DNA from: Neobacillus bataviensis
GTDB taxonomy: Bacteria; Bacillota; Bacilli; Bacillales_B; DSM-18226
DNA: 64,000 nt
Direction: 5' to 3'
Assembly (NCBI RefSeq): GCF_019969725.1
Contig: NZ_JAHXYW010000014.1
Span: 62,001 to 126,000, forward strand
Position 1 is the stretch's first letter, and the number at the start of each line of letters is the position of its first letter. This document shows, piece after piece, positions 8,316 through 17,197 of this stretch. The notes beneath the pieces were generated by a model. It ran no database searches, was not told where the DNA came from, and worked only from the letters and a program-made list of their open reading frames with translations. The translations under genes and the position numbers were made by a program.

Positions 8316-8412
8316 TGACTATTCCTCCAATTTCCATCAAAAAATAATATCTTTATTTTGAGACTTTCCTCCTATAAATTCAAGTTTCTTGAATTGCCCG
8401 CCGCATAATAAA

Positions 8413-8444
8413 AAGGAGCACCCTAAATCTAGATGGTACTCCTT
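8413..8444 (-). terminator. Terminator of the amine oxidase gene
   Basis: A 10-bp stem with one mismatch (AAGGAGTACC/GGTGCTCCTT on the minus strand) is followed by TTTTTATTA, 8 bases past the stop codon. Confidence 0.75.
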
Positions 8445-8451
8445 CCCTAAA

Positions 8452-10002
8452 TTACTCCTTATTAAAGATATCATCGATGACTTCTCGTGCTGCCTTTTCT
8501 CCAGACTCAACCGCTCCATTTAAATAACCAGCATAATGAATGGATGTGTGCTCACCCGCAAAGAATATATTGCCTTCCCGTTCCCCCATAACCCCGGCAA
8601 ACTTCGTATATTGGCCAACCTTCCAATATGAATAAGAGCCCTTGGTCCATTGATTGCTAAGCCAGTGATCAACAGTCGCTAAGCCATTCCAATTGCTGAC
8701 ACTTCCCGGCAAAACATGGTTTAACTTGTCCAAAAATTGCTTCGTAGTCTCATTTATTTCCGCTTCAGTTAAAGCAAACTGCTTAGCCGCTGTTTTGCCG
8801 CCTGTAAAATTAACCAATATGCCGGAATTACCTTGCTGAGCCCTGGTTGACTCAAACGTCTGCTGATAGCCAGTATCCGTAAAAGTCTCACCATTATTGC
8901 CGATATCATTCCAGAACCGTTCGACAAATTGCGCATGGAGCTTCGTGTTGACTCCCATTCCAAGCTCTTCAATTGCTAGTTTTTTTAACTTTCGAAAACT
9001 GGCATTCTCAAAATCTATTGTTTTTAAAATTTTAAAAGGAATAGCTAGAATCACTTTGTCCGCAACAACTTCCCAATCCCTTTCGCGATTTCGAAAAACA
9101 AGCTTGATTTCATTTTCAGCAAATTGCTCAATTTTTACCAGCTGGGAATGAAATTGAATTTGACCATCATCTAAACTTTTTGCGAGCATTGTGGGGAGCT
9201 GATCATTACCACCCCTAATATGAAAACATTCATCAGAGTCGCCATACATTTGAAATTGATCTTTTTGAGTAAATCCTAGCAAATAAAGGAGATTTAATGC
9301 GCTCTGCAAATTAGCATCCGCTCCAAATTCAAGGGTATAGGCAACCTCTAGTAATTTCCCAAATTTCGATTCAATTCCACCTGGCACAATTTCATTGATA
9401 TAATCGACAATTGACATATGGTCCAGTTCATATCCACGTTCCGAAAAACGATTATAAAGGGTCGTTTCACCTACTTCATCTAGATCTCTTTGCAATTTTG
9501 GCAAGATGCTCAAAAAGTCATTTGTTACCTCTTGAAAAGAATAAGAGGATTGGTCAAAGAAATAAAAAGGTTTCGTGCCCATGGATTCTGACTTGATTAA
9601 ATGATCTAATTCCAAGCCAAATTCCTTTGCCAGCTCTTGAATCTCCTTATGACCCGTATCGATTAATTCTCCGCCCCGTTCGACAATTTGCCCGTCCTTG
9701 AAGAAGCCCCTTCTCGTCCAACATCGTCCACCAACCCTGTCTGTCGCTTCATAAACAGTTGATAGAATCCCTTCCTGCTTTAGCCGATAGGCGGCTGTGA
9801 GGCCCGCCAATCCAGCCCCGACAATAACGATTTTCGGATTATTTTTTCCATCGCGGTTATATTTAATAGCCTGCTTCTTTTGTGTTTCTGGAGCAGCTTT
9901 TTGTGATGTGATGGCTTGTCCAGTGCTTGTTTGTTTTTCCAGTTCAGCACTAGCCAGCGCAAAGGATTTCTGCAGGATGCTTGCTAATGGTGTTCGTGCC
10001 AA
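8452..10002 (-). CDS. FAD-dependent amine oxidase
   Basis: About 516 residues of the flavin monoamine oxidase family. A Rossmann motif V-G-A-G-L-A-G-L-T-A-A-Y lies near residue 60, followed by G-G-R-C-W-T-R, and the C-terminal F-A-G-E-H-T-S motif binds FAD. It oxidises an amine or amino acid to the imine with H2O2 release; the substrate is unknown. TTG at 10002 (M-A-R-T-P-L...) is chosen because GGGAGG lies 8 bases upstream. An in-frame ATG at 10026 has no such signal. A 16-bp perfect palindrome lies just upstream. Confidence 0.88.
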   Translation of the reverse strand: MARTPLASILQKSFALASAELEKQTSTGQAITSQKAAPETQKKQAIKYNRDGKNNPKIVIVGAGLAGLTAAYRLKQEGILSTVYEATDRVGGRCWTRRGFFKDGQIVERGGELIDTGHKEIQELAKEFGLELDHLIKSESMGTKPFYFFDQSSYSFQEVTNDFLSILPKLQRDLDEVGETTLYNRFSERGYELDHMSIVDYINEIVPGGIESKFGKLLEVAYTLEFGADANLQSALNLLYLLGFTQKDQFQMYGDSDECFHIRGGNDQLPTMLAKSLDDGQIQFHSQLVKIEQFAENEIKLVFRNRERDWEVVADKVILAIPFKILKTIDFENASFRKLKKLAIEELGMGVNTKLHAQFVERFWNDIGNNGETFTDTGYQQTFESTRAQQGNSGILVNFTGGKTAAKQFALTEAEINETTKQFLDKLNHVLPGSVSNWNGLATVDHWLSNQWTKGSYSYWKVGQYTKFAGVMGEREGNIFFAGEHTSIHYAGYLNGAVESGEKAAREVIDDIFNKE

Positions 10003-10036
10003 AAACCTACCCTCCCTATGCAACATTGATCGATAA

Positions 10037-10052
10037 ACTATCGTACGATAGT
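10037..10052. promoter_or_regulatory. 16-bp perfect palindrome, operator candidate
   Basis: ACTATCGTACGATAGT is perfectly palindromic and lies 35 bp upstream of the proposed amine oxidase start. Its size and placement suit a dimeric repressor of the TetR type. No regulator gene is adjacent. Confidence 0.45.
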
Positions 10053-10242
10053 AAATATCTATCCATAAAATATGCATGACCTTCTTTATTTGCTTTAGGC
10101 AGGAAATTGGTTTCTCATTTATTTTTCATAAATTAGTTCACAAAATGTTCACAAGCATCCTCCTTAACATCAGGAAAATCAGGCAATAATGCTAATGCGA
10201 AGCATGGGGATGTTTTCGTAATAAGCTACTAATTAAAGAGGG

Positions 10243-11186
10243 GTGAGCGTGACAATAAAGCGATTAGCTTTGTTAACGATTTTGCTCACATATTTATTAA
10301 TTGTTTTTGGAGGCTATGTGGCTTCCTCAAAATCTGGGATGGGATGTGGACCTGAATGGCCTTTATGTAATGGCGATGTTGTACCAACCTTACATGGGGA
10401 CACGTTGATTGAATTCACGCACAGGGTTATTGGTGCCATTCTTGGGATTGTTTCTTTTATTTTATTCGCCAAAATTCTACGGACGAATGCAAATCAATCA
10501 GCTCGAACTGTTGGATATTGGATGATTGTTTTGCTTATCATTCAAGTCATGCTGGGGGCAATCGTAGTGTTAAAAGATTTGCCGACGAGTGTCATTGCAG
10601 GTCACTTAATCATTGCTTTACTCTTTCTGACAAGTCTCATCTGGATTTGGCGGCGAACAGAAGAAAAGGGCGATATTCGACACCAGCCTGCTTTTCAATC
10701 TGAAAAACAAAAGGAATAAAACGACACTTCAATATTGTCCTGTTTCTTTTGCTAGTGATTTTTGGTTTAGGGGCCTATGTGAAGCACGATTCTTTGGGAA
10801 TGATATGTGGTGCATTTGCTTGTAGGGATTCAGTTTTGCCAATGACAGTTCCAGAAATGCTTCAAACCCTTCATAGGGGATTAGCCTTCGTCTCAGCCTT
10901 GTACATCTTTTTTCTTGTCTATTTGTCTTTCAAAAACAGATGGGGAGATAAACTGCAGAATCGGCTCATTTTTTCGGCTATAACGGTTTTCATTCAATTA
11001 GTATTAGGAGTTCTGACGATTATGAAGGTTATTGATATCTCGTGGGCGATGCTTCACCTTGCAACAGGCACCCTCTTATTCGCACTTGTAGTGGAGGCAC
11101 GGGTATTTTTAGGCACGGCAGCCTTCTTGAAAACAAGGCTAAGCATTGCAACGAATCAGCCGATTTTAAATAAAACAGATGTGTAG
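10243..11186 (+). pseudogene. ctaA: Haem A synthase CtaA, split by a frameshift
   Basis: Haem A synthase oxidises the C8 methyl of haem O to give haem A for aa3-type oxidases. The first part (to 10719, 158 codons) has the cysteine pair C-G-P-E-W-P-L-C and the catalytic E-F-T-H-R-V-I-G. The second part, in another frame, continues naturally with R-H-F-N-I-V-L-F near 10722 and has L-H-R-G and L-H-L-A-T-G. Together they give about 313 residues and eight TM segments, the normal size. The shift of one base lies in A-rich sequence at 10704-10717. It may be a real lesion or a homopolymer sequencing error. GTG at 10243 or 10249 is the start; spacing from AGAGGGG favours 10249. Neither ctaB nor oxidase genes are adjacent. 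Confidence 0.85.
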
Positions 11187-11196
11187 AAATAGCAAG

Positions 11197-11220
11197 GGTG
11201 CCCTTTTAGGGCACCTTTTT
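11197..11220 (+). terminator. Terminator after ctaA
   Basis: A GGTGCCC/GGGCACC stem with a TTTTA loop is followed by TTTTT. Confidence 0.85.
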
Positions 11221-11840
11221 CACAGCAGGGGAGAGAACAATTGAAATAACATATAAATAGCCATAACCCATATAATCAGGGCGGAAACTTGATTCATTTG
11301 TTTTAAGAGCTTCCCACTTCTATCAATTTGACCCATTTTTCTACCTATGATTGCTAGGGAGAAGAACCAAAGCCAAGACACCAATATACAGGCTATAGCA
11401 AATATCCATTTTTCATATCCTGTATAAGCCACTGAGCTAGTTCCAATAACTCCAATAGTATCCATTATGGCATGAGGATTAAGTAAGGACACAGACGCAG
11501 CAAAGGTAACCTGACGACGTGCAGAAAAACGGCTTTGCTCTTGATCAGTGCTAACTTCAGGTGTATTTTTCCACATAACCCATCCCATATAGGCTAAGAA
11601 AATGAAGCCAATTAAAAATAGTAAAATCTTTAACCATTCAAAACTAAAAACAATAATGGATACACCGGCCACAGCCATAAAAATAAGAATTGTATCACAA
11701 ACCCCTGCTGTTAAAATGGCAGGTAAAGCATTTGTGAACTTTCTATGCGTCGCTCCTTGATTAAATACAAATACATTTTGGACACCTAAAGGTATAATTA
11801 ATCCAAATGCCAATATGACTCCATGAAAGAATGGTTCCAC
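11220..11840 (-). CDS. LysE/ArgO-family amino-acid exporter
   Basis: A 206-residue membrane protein with about six hydrophobic segments. It opens with the LysE signature F-G-L-I-I-P-L-G-V-Q-N-V-F-V-F and has N-P-H-A-I-M-D near residue 120. The family exports basic or other amino acids. It is divergent from a MocR-type regulator at 11959-13419, a common arrangement in which the regulator controls the exporter. Its 3' end abuts the ctaA terminator. Confidence 0.9.
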   Translation of the reverse strand: MEPFFHGVILAFGLIIPLGVQNVFVFNQGATHRKFTNALPAILTAGVCDTILIFMAVAGVSIIVFSFEWLKILLFLIGFIFLAYMGWVMWKNTPEVSTDQEQSRFSARRQVTFAASVSLLNPHAIMDTIGVIGTSSVAYTGYEKWIFAIACILVSWLWFFSLAIIGRKMGQIDRSGKLLKQMNQVSALIIWVMAIYMLFQLFSPLL

Positions 11841-11890
11841 AATAATTCCTCCTATTCCTATTTAGGATAACGGAGGATGGGCTCGATGTC

Positions 11891-11929
11891 TCCAACCAAT
11901 TGGATGGGATTTAATCCAACCATTTGGTT
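11891..11929. promoter_or_regulatory. Direct repeats, MocR operator candidate
   Basis: TCCAACCAATTGGAT (11891-11905) and TCCAACCATTTGGTT (11915-11929) are near-identical 15-mers 24 bp apart in the divergent lysE/mocR region. A TATAAT at 11929-11934 overlaps the second copy. MocR-type regulators typically bind direct repeats in their own divergent promoter region. Confidence 0.5.
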
Positions 11930-11958
11930 ATAATAAAAGAAAAAAACGGAGATAGCCT

Positions 11959-13419
11959 ATGTCTGATATAGAATGGAAACCACAAAAAAACTCAGCAATT
12001 CCTTTGCATCAGCAAATCTATAACTATATGAAAATGAAAATAATGAACGGTGAGTGGACCATAGGGACTAAAATCCCTCCACAAAGAAATTTAGCAAAAC
12101 TATTTCAAGTAAATCGCAGTACAATTGTAATCGCACTAGAAGAACTAACTGCTGATGGACTCATTGAATCTAAGATTGGAAGCGGTACAAGGGTGATTAA
12201 TAATACCTGGGGCCTGCTTTCGTCAACACCTCTACCAGATTGGATTAGTTATGTAAAATCCGGTATCCATAGGCCCAATATATCGATCATTCAAGAAATC
12301 AATAAGGCTGAAGCAGACCCTGCCTTTACTCGGCTTGGAACGGGCGAACTTTCACCAGATTTGTTACCAACCGAAAAGATGAAAAAAATACTGCAAATAG
12401 AAAATGGACATTTTTTATCACTTGGATACATCGAGCCTAAAGGAAGTCTATCTTTGCGAAAAACGGTAAGCGACTATTTACAATCAAAAGGAATTGAAGC
12501 CTCGCCTGAATCAATATTAATTGTTTCCGGAGGGATACAAGCACTGCAATTGATATCAATTGGACTGTTAGAAAGAGGTTCGACCATCTTCCATGAAACA
12601 CCTTCCTATTTGAACTCCGTACACGTATTCCAATCTGCAGGTATGAATTTATTTGGGATTCCTTTAGATGATGAGGGGATTAGATGTGATTCCATTGGAC
12701 GTATAAAGCGGCAGCATAATGGGACGTTGCTTTATACGATACCTAACTTTCACAATCCAACAGGCACTTTAATGTCTGAGAGAAGAAGAATTGAATTACT
12801 AAAGGTTTGTCAAAGAGAATCCCTTCCTATCATTGAGGACGATGTTTATGGTGATCTATGGTTTGAAAGCTCGCCGCCAAAGCCTTTGAAAGCTCATGAC
12901 ACACAAGGGAATGTATTATATATCGGAAGTGTGTCCAAAACATTGAGCCCTGGTTTACGAATTGGATGGATTGTAGGGCCACAACCTGTCATTGAACGTT
13001 TGGCAGATATTAAAATGCAAACAGATTATGGATCGAGTTCTATTTCCCAATATGCTGTAGAAAAGTGGCTTTGTAGTGGTTTGTACGAGGATTTCTTAAA
13101 GGAACTAAGGGTTGAATTAAGATTCAGAAGGGATTTCACCATTCAAATATTAAAGAAGTATTTTTCTGAAATAGCTGCCTGGAGCGAACCAAAAGGCGGA
13201 TTTTATATTTGGCTGAAGCTGCAGTCAGGAGTTTCCACTCGAAAACTATTTGATTTAGCCCTTCGAGAAGGGATTTTATTAAATCCAGGAAGCGTGTATG
13301 AAAAAACTGATTATCAGCACCTTCGGATTTCATATTCTTACGCTTCAATAGAACACCTTGAAAAAGGGCTGATCCTTTTAGCAAAGCTTATTAAATATCA
13401 TTCTAATAGACATATGTGA
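11959..13419 (+). CDS. MocR-family (GntR-HTH plus aminotransferase) regulator
   Basis: A 486-residue fusion of an N-terminal GntR winged helix (~10-80; P-L-H-Q-Q-I-Y, P-P-Q-R-N-L-A, V-N-R-S-T-I) and a fold-type I PLP aminotransferase-like domain (~110-480). The PLP lysine is in S-V-S-K-T-L-S-P-G-L-R-I-G-W and N-P-T-G lies upstream. Such proteins sense PLP adducts of amines or amino acids. It probably regulates the divergent LysE exporter through the direct repeats at 11891-11929. Confidence 0.9.
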   Translation: MSDIEWKPQKNSAIPLHQQIYNYMKMKIMNGEWTIGTKIPPQRNLAKLFQVNRSTIVIALEELTADGLIESKIGSGTRVINNTWGLLSSTPLPDWISYVKSGIHRPNISIIQEINKAEADPAFTRLGTGELSPDLLPTEKMKKILQIENGHFLSLGYIEPKGSLSLRKTVSDYLQSKGIEASPESILIVSGGIQALQLISIGLLERGSTIFHETPSYLNSVHVFQSAGMNLFGIPLDDEGIRCDSIGRIKRQHNGTLLYTIPNFHNPTGTLMSERRRIELLKVCQRESLPIIEDDVYGDLWFESSPPKPLKAHDTQGNVLYIGSVSKTLSPGLRIGWIVGPQPVIERLADIKMQTDYGSSSISQYAVEKWLCSGLYEDFLKELRVELRFRRDFTIQILKKYFSEIAAWSEPKGGFYIWLKLQSGVSTRKLFDLALREGILLNPGSVYEKTDYQHLRISYSYASIEHLEKGLILLAKLIKYHSNRHM

Positions 13420-13436
13420 CCTAAAAAGTATACTGA

Positions 13437-13559
13437 CCAAAAGGTGTAGAAAAGCCTTATTTCAACCATAACCCGAAATTTGATATTGACGAGGATGCAT
13501 TGATCGTTGCTGCAAAATCAGTAGGTTATGTAGTTTGCGGAAACTATGGATTAGAATAA
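13437..13559 (+). pseudogene. C-terminal remnant of an M20 amidohydrolase
   Basis: Plus-strand codons read G-V-E-K-P-Y-F-N-H-N-P-K-F-D-I-D-E-D-A-L..., then a stop, which resembles the C-terminus of M20 amidohydrolases (H-x-P-K-F-D-x-D-E-x-A-L). There is an in-frame stop at 13434 and no start. It lies opposite in direction to, and abuts, the N-terminal part at 13551-14330, so an inversion with a deletion is likely. Confidence 0.6.
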
Positions 13560-14330
13560 CCCGGATGTGACGGCAATGGTGAAAGAAATCCTAGAAAGTA
13601 CAAATGAAAAGGAACCAATCGTAATAACTCCCATATCCATTGGATTTAGCCGGCGGCTGATAATGGTTTGAACAGCTGTTACAAAATATGAGCCCGCAAC
13701 AATCGCATCATTTGCTAAATGCGGGGAAGAGCCGTGACCGCCGACACCTTGAATCCCGAGTTTAAAATATGATCTTCCTGCAAATGAATAACCGCTGTGA
13801 TAGCCTACATTTCCGGCTTTCGCCATTGGAAGTAAATGAATCCCAAAAATATTTTCAACATCATTCAACTTCCCAGAATCAACAATGCTTTTGGCACCGC
13901 CAGGCGGTACTTCTTCTGCATGCTGATGAATAATTTTGATGGTACCTGGGATTTCATCTTTTAATTGAATCAGGCAGTCCGCAAGAACCATTAAATAGGC
14001 CGTATGTCCATCATGCCCGCACGCATGCATGACTCCTTCATTCTTTGATTTATAAGGAAGTCCTGTTTCTTCCAAAATCGGAAGGGCATCAAAATCGGCC
14101 CGAAGTGCAATCGTTTTTCCCGGCTTTCCGCCCTTAATCGTCACGATGATTCCATGTCCATTTCCGACATTGGATTGAATTTCAACATCCTTGCCTTTAT
14201 AAAAATCTAAAATATATTGAGCTGTTTGTTCTTCTTTAAAAGACAACTCTGGGTTTTCATGTAAATACCGGCGAATATGGATTATTTCGTCTTTCCGTGC
14301 TTCTAACATTTTCTTTAATTGCTTTCTCAA
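13551..14330 (-). pseudogene. M20 amidohydrolase, truncated at the C-terminus
   Basis: About 259 residues of an M20/AbgB-like amidohydrolase, against about 390 usual. Metal-site motifs are present: H-A-C-G-H-D-G-H and E-E-V-P-P-G-G-A. Homology stops after M-G-V-I-T-I-G-S-F inside the lid/dimerisation domain; the next ~17 residues look unrelated, and a later metal ligand and the C-terminal region are missing. TTG at 14330 has GGGAGG 7 bases upstream. The missing C-terminus appears on the opposite strand next door. It is probably inactive. Confidence 0.75.
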
Positions 14331-14389
14331 TTTTATTCCTCCCAAACCATGGTCAGCTCGTACCTATGGATATACTTAAAACCTCATTT

Positions 14390-14410
14390 ACTTATGATAC
14401 GGTTCACCGC
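14390..14410 (-). repeat. rlmH 3'-end-like repeat (att-like scar 1)
   Basis: On the minus strand this reads GCGGTGAACCGTATCATAAGT, coding G-E-P-Y-H-K and then a TAA, exactly as the end of rlmH does (R-G-E-P-Y-H-K-stop). The TATCATAAGTAA core equals the attachment core of staphylococcal SCC elements. The 17-mer at 14398-14414 recurs at 20325-20341. Confidence 0.6.
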
Positions 14411-14450
14411 ACCTCTTTAAGCAGCAGTTTTATAAAAAATAAGCCTCTTT

Positions 14451-14466
14451 TGTTCCACGTGAAACC
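14451..14466. promoter_or_regulatory. parS: parS site, 15 of 16 matches
   Basis: TGTTCCACGTGAAACC differs from the Bacillus parS consensus TGTTNCACGTGAAACA only in the last base. It lies in the 5' region of the MFS gene. Spo0J and Noc genes lie about 31-34 kb away. Confidence 0.65.
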
Positions 14467-14533
14467 ATGGTATGATGATTAAATTGTTTTCTACCTTGTA
14501 TCACATTTACATTCATCTAGGAAAGAGGTATTT

Positions 14534-15724
14534 ATGTACTCTACTGAATTATCCAAGCAACATTGGTTGCTCATCTTTACACTTTCTTTATTAACATTTG
14601 TTCTCGGAACAAGCGAATTTGTTATCGTCGGGATCTTAACTGATATTTCCTCAGGTCTCCATATAACCAATGCAAAAGCAGGCACACTCGTTTCTGCGTT
14701 TGCCATTACGTTTGCCATTGCCACACCACTCGTAATGAGCGCAACAAGCCATTTTCCTAAGCGTAAATGGATGTTGTTTTTAATAGGATTGTTCATCATC
14801 CTGAATGCTTTGTGTGTGATTTCGACGAGCTACATCATGCTCCTTGCACTTCGGATGATGACGGCGATTGTAACAGGAGTTTTAATCTCCCTTGCCATGA
14901 TTGTTGCAAGTGAGACCATTCCAAGCGCCAAACGGGGACTTGCTATATCATTTGTTTTCGGTGGTTTTACTCTTGCAAACGTGGTTGGAGTACCAATTGG
15001 CACTGCCATCGCTGAATGGTACAACTGGAATGCAACCTTCCTGTTAACGACTTTTCTGGGTGGAATTGCGTTTTTGGCATCTTTCTTCATTTTGCCTAAT
15101 AAGCTCAGCCAATTTCGCAGTTCCATGCGTGATCAATTTTCTTTGTTGACACACCCGCGAATCTTAATGGCGTTTTTCATTCCATCATTAGGATTTGGAG
15201 CGACATATGCCGTTTATACGTACCTTGTTCCGATCCTGAATGGAATGGAAGCACCGAGTAATTCAATTAGTTTGATATTGTTTGGATACGGATTTATTTC
15301 GATTTTCAGCAACATACTCGCTGGTAAAATTGCCAGCTTCAATGCAATCGGACGCCTTCGCATTGTCTTTCTTGTTCAAGCAATTGTTCTGGTCAGTTTA
15401 TATTGGACGACAAATAATTTACTCTTTGGATTGATTAATATTGGCTTGATGTCATTAATGGCCATCCTTTTAACAACATCTACCCAGCTTTATTTGATCG
15501 ACCTTGCAGGCATTTATCAACCAAAAGCGACAGGACTCGCTGCTTCACTGATGCCAGTCGCAAGCAATGTAGGTATTGCCTTGGGTTCCGCAGTAGGTGG
15601 AATGGTTTACCATCAAGGGAATTTGATGAGTGTGACATTGGTCGGCGGGTTGATTGCAATCTTTGCCAGTCTTCTAACTTTTCTAAGCCATCATTTGGAC
15701 CAAAAACAAACAAAACCCGCATAA
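14534..15724 (+). CDS. MFS transporter, DHA1 family (AraJ/PbuE-like)
   Basis: A 396-residue, 12-TM major facilitator. The N-terminal L-G-T-S-E-F-V-I-V-G-I-L segment and the R-G-L-A-I-S-F-V-F-G-G-F-T motif are typical of AraJ/PbuE-type efflux proteins for sugars, purines or drugs; the substrate cannot be assigned. GAGG lies 6 bases before ATG. The gene alone fills the interval between the rlmH-like repeats at 14390 and 15747, and a 12-bp inverted repeat (AAAACCTCATTT at 14378, its complement at 15777) lies just outside, which suggests a one-gene cassette. Confidence 0.85.
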   Translation: MYSTELSKQHWLLIFTLSLLTFVLGTSEFVIVGILTDISSGLHITNAKAGTLVSAFAITFAIATPLVMSATSHFPKRKWMLFLIGLFIILNALCVISTSYIMLLALRMMTAIVTGVLISLAMIVASETIPSAKRGLAISFVFGGFTLANVVGVPIGTAIAEWYNWNATFLLTTFLGGIAFLASFFILPNKLSQFRSSMRDQFSLLTHPRILMAFFIPSLGFGATYAVYTYLVPILNGMEAPSNSISLILFGYGFISIFSNILAGKIASFNAIGRLRIVFLVQAIVLVSLYWTTNNLLFGLINIGLMSLMAILLTTSTQLYLIDLAGIYQPKATGLAASLMPVASNVGIALGSAVGGMVYHQGNLMSVTLVGGLIAIFASLLTFLSHHLDQKQTKPA

Positions 15725-15746
15725 GCGAGAATCTGCGTATACTTTT

Positions 15747-15767
15747 ACTTATGATAAGATTCACCGC
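15747..15767 (-). repeat. rlmH 3'-end-like repeat (att-like scar 2)
   Basis: The minus strand reads GCGGTGAATCTTATCATAAGT, coding G-E-S-Y-H-K and then TAA, in the same orientation as rlmH. It matches scar 1 at 18 of 21 bases and carries the same TATCATAAGTAA core. Confidence 0.6.
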
Positions 15768-15791
15768 TATTCTTCTAAATGAGGTTTTAAT

Positions 15792-16568
15792 ATGTGCTTG
15801 AAAATACGGGACTGGTTGGTTATTCTTAAAGCACAATCTCCTTTTAAGGATGTGTTTAACCTGCGATTAAATAAATATATTTCCGAGTCTGGAAAAACAT
15901 CTAGACGCGGTGCAGATAAGTTGATTAGTGAAGGAAAAGTGTCCATTAATGGAAAAGTTGCCACATTAGGGAGCCAAGTCGAACCAGGGGATGATGTTCG
16001 TATTGGTGGAAATCCGGTTAAAGTGGATAAAAATTACGTTTATATTGCCCTAAATAAACCTGTTGGCATTACTAGTACAACAGAAAGACATATTAAAGGA
16101 AATATTATTGATTTAGTCAACCATCCATTAAGAATATTTCATATAGGTAGACTGGATAAAGATTCAGAGGGTCTTATCCTCCTGACTAATGACGGAGATA
16201 TTGTTAATGAAATTCTGCGTGCTGAAAATAAGCATGAGAAGGAATATATCGTTACAGTAGACAAGCCAATCACTCCAGAGTTTTTAAAAAGAATGGCAGG
16301 AGGCGTAGAAATACTAGATACAAAAACGCTGCCTTGTAAAGTAGAACAGCTTTCTAAATATGTTTTTCAAATCATTTTAACACAGGGTTTAAACCGACAG
16401 ATTCGCCGTATGTGTTCTGCCTTGGGATATGAGGTTTGTCGACTGCAACGAACACGAATCATGAATATCCATTTAGGGAACCTTCCTATTGGCCAATGGA
16501 GAGATTTATCAAAGAAAGAACGAACTCAATTATTTAACGAACTTAATTATGAGCCAAAAAAATGGTAA
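15792..16568 (+). CDS. RluF-like pseudouridine synthase
   Basis: About 258 residues: an S4 RNA-binding domain (~28-75; L-N-K-Y-I-S-E-S-G) followed by an RsuA/RluF catalytic domain with the nucleophile Asp in [10 protein letters not shown] and R-Q-I-R-R-M. It would convert a uridine of 23S rRNA to pseudouridine. ATG at 15792 has TGAGG 7 bases upstream, but the ~27 residues before the S4 domain are unusual, and GTG near 15849 could be the ancestral start. The 5' end lies next to an att-like scar, so the leader may come from the junction. Confidence 0.85.
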   Translation: MCLKIRDWLVILKAQSPFKDVFNLRLNKYISESGKTSRRGADKLISEGKVSINGKVATLGSQVEPGDDVRIGGNPVKVDKNYVYIALNKPVGITSTTERHIKGNIIDLVNHPLRIFHIGRLDKDSEGLILLTNDGDIVNEILRAENKHEKEYIVTVDKPITPEFLKRMAGGVEILDTKTLPCKVEQLSKYVFQIILTQGLNRQIRRMCSALGYEVCRLQRTRIMNIHLGNLPIGQWRDLSKKERTQLFNELNYEPKKW

Positions 16569-16617
16569 AAAAAGAGTGTGATCCGAATCAAAAAAAATTT
16601 CGGTCCACACTCTTTTT
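16569..16617 (+). terminator. Terminator of the pseudouridine synthase gene
   Basis: A 12-bp stem (AAAAAGAGTGTG/CACACTCTTTTT) with a T-run, starting at the stop codon. Confidence 0.8.
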
Positions 16618-16724
16618 ATATTTATATTTGATTTTAGTATTACGGAGATTACGGATTTCAAATTTGGGGTCAGGAAGGCCTTGATTTTTCTGTTTTCCTT
16701 TTTAAATACAAAAAATCATAAATT

Positions 16725-17081
16725 TCACCTAAAAAACACCTTGTCTATATTATATTTTGACTTGAGTTCATTAATAATATACGTTTCGTAAATTTCTCTA
16801 TATACAGGGTCTTCGATAACACAAACCGCAATTTTAGTGACTTCATCTCTATGCATTTTGATTGGGGATACAGTATCCTCAAAATGCTTTTTAATTCTTT
16901 GTCGCAACTTCCTCGCTTTACCAACGAATAGTAACTCTTGATTATTGTTATAGAACATAAAAATCCCCCCCTTATCCCTAGGGATAAGATGGAATTCTGT
17001 AAACCCATAAATATTACTTAGCTCAGGATTATTCTGTTTGGTAATAGTAACAGTTGGTTTTGGAATGGTTATGTTTATCAC
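16725..17081 (-). CDS. Small GIY-YIG-like protein
   Basis: 118 residues. G-I-F-M-F-Y-N followed by L-L-F-V-G-K-A-R-K-L-R-Q-R-I-K-K-H-F is the UvrC-N-terminus-like GIY-YIG core with F for the tyrosines, and E-T-Y near residue 100 supplies the acidic residue. Stand-alone proteins of this kind are often annotated as excision-repair endonucleases; activity is unproven. GTG start; GGAGG lies 12 bases upstream, a long spacing. Confidence 0.7.
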   Translation of the reverse strand: MINITIPKPTVTITKQNNPELSNIYGFTEFHLIPRDKGGIFMFYNNNQELLFVGKARKLRQRIKKHFEDTVSPIKMHRDEVTKIAVCVIEDPVYREIYETYIINELKSKYNIDKVFFR

Positions 17082-17197
17082 TTACGCTCACTTCCTCCTT
17101 CAAATATATCAGTAAATGCTATCATATCATACTTTAGCAATTTGCCCGAAACTATCAATTCTAGCGGTTTCTTGCTCGTTTAATAAATGTTTTATTT

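Noticed and set aside
16620..16724. Possible small RNA between the RluF-like and GIY-YIG genes
   Set aside because: No promoter, hairpin with T-run or conserved motif could be supported.
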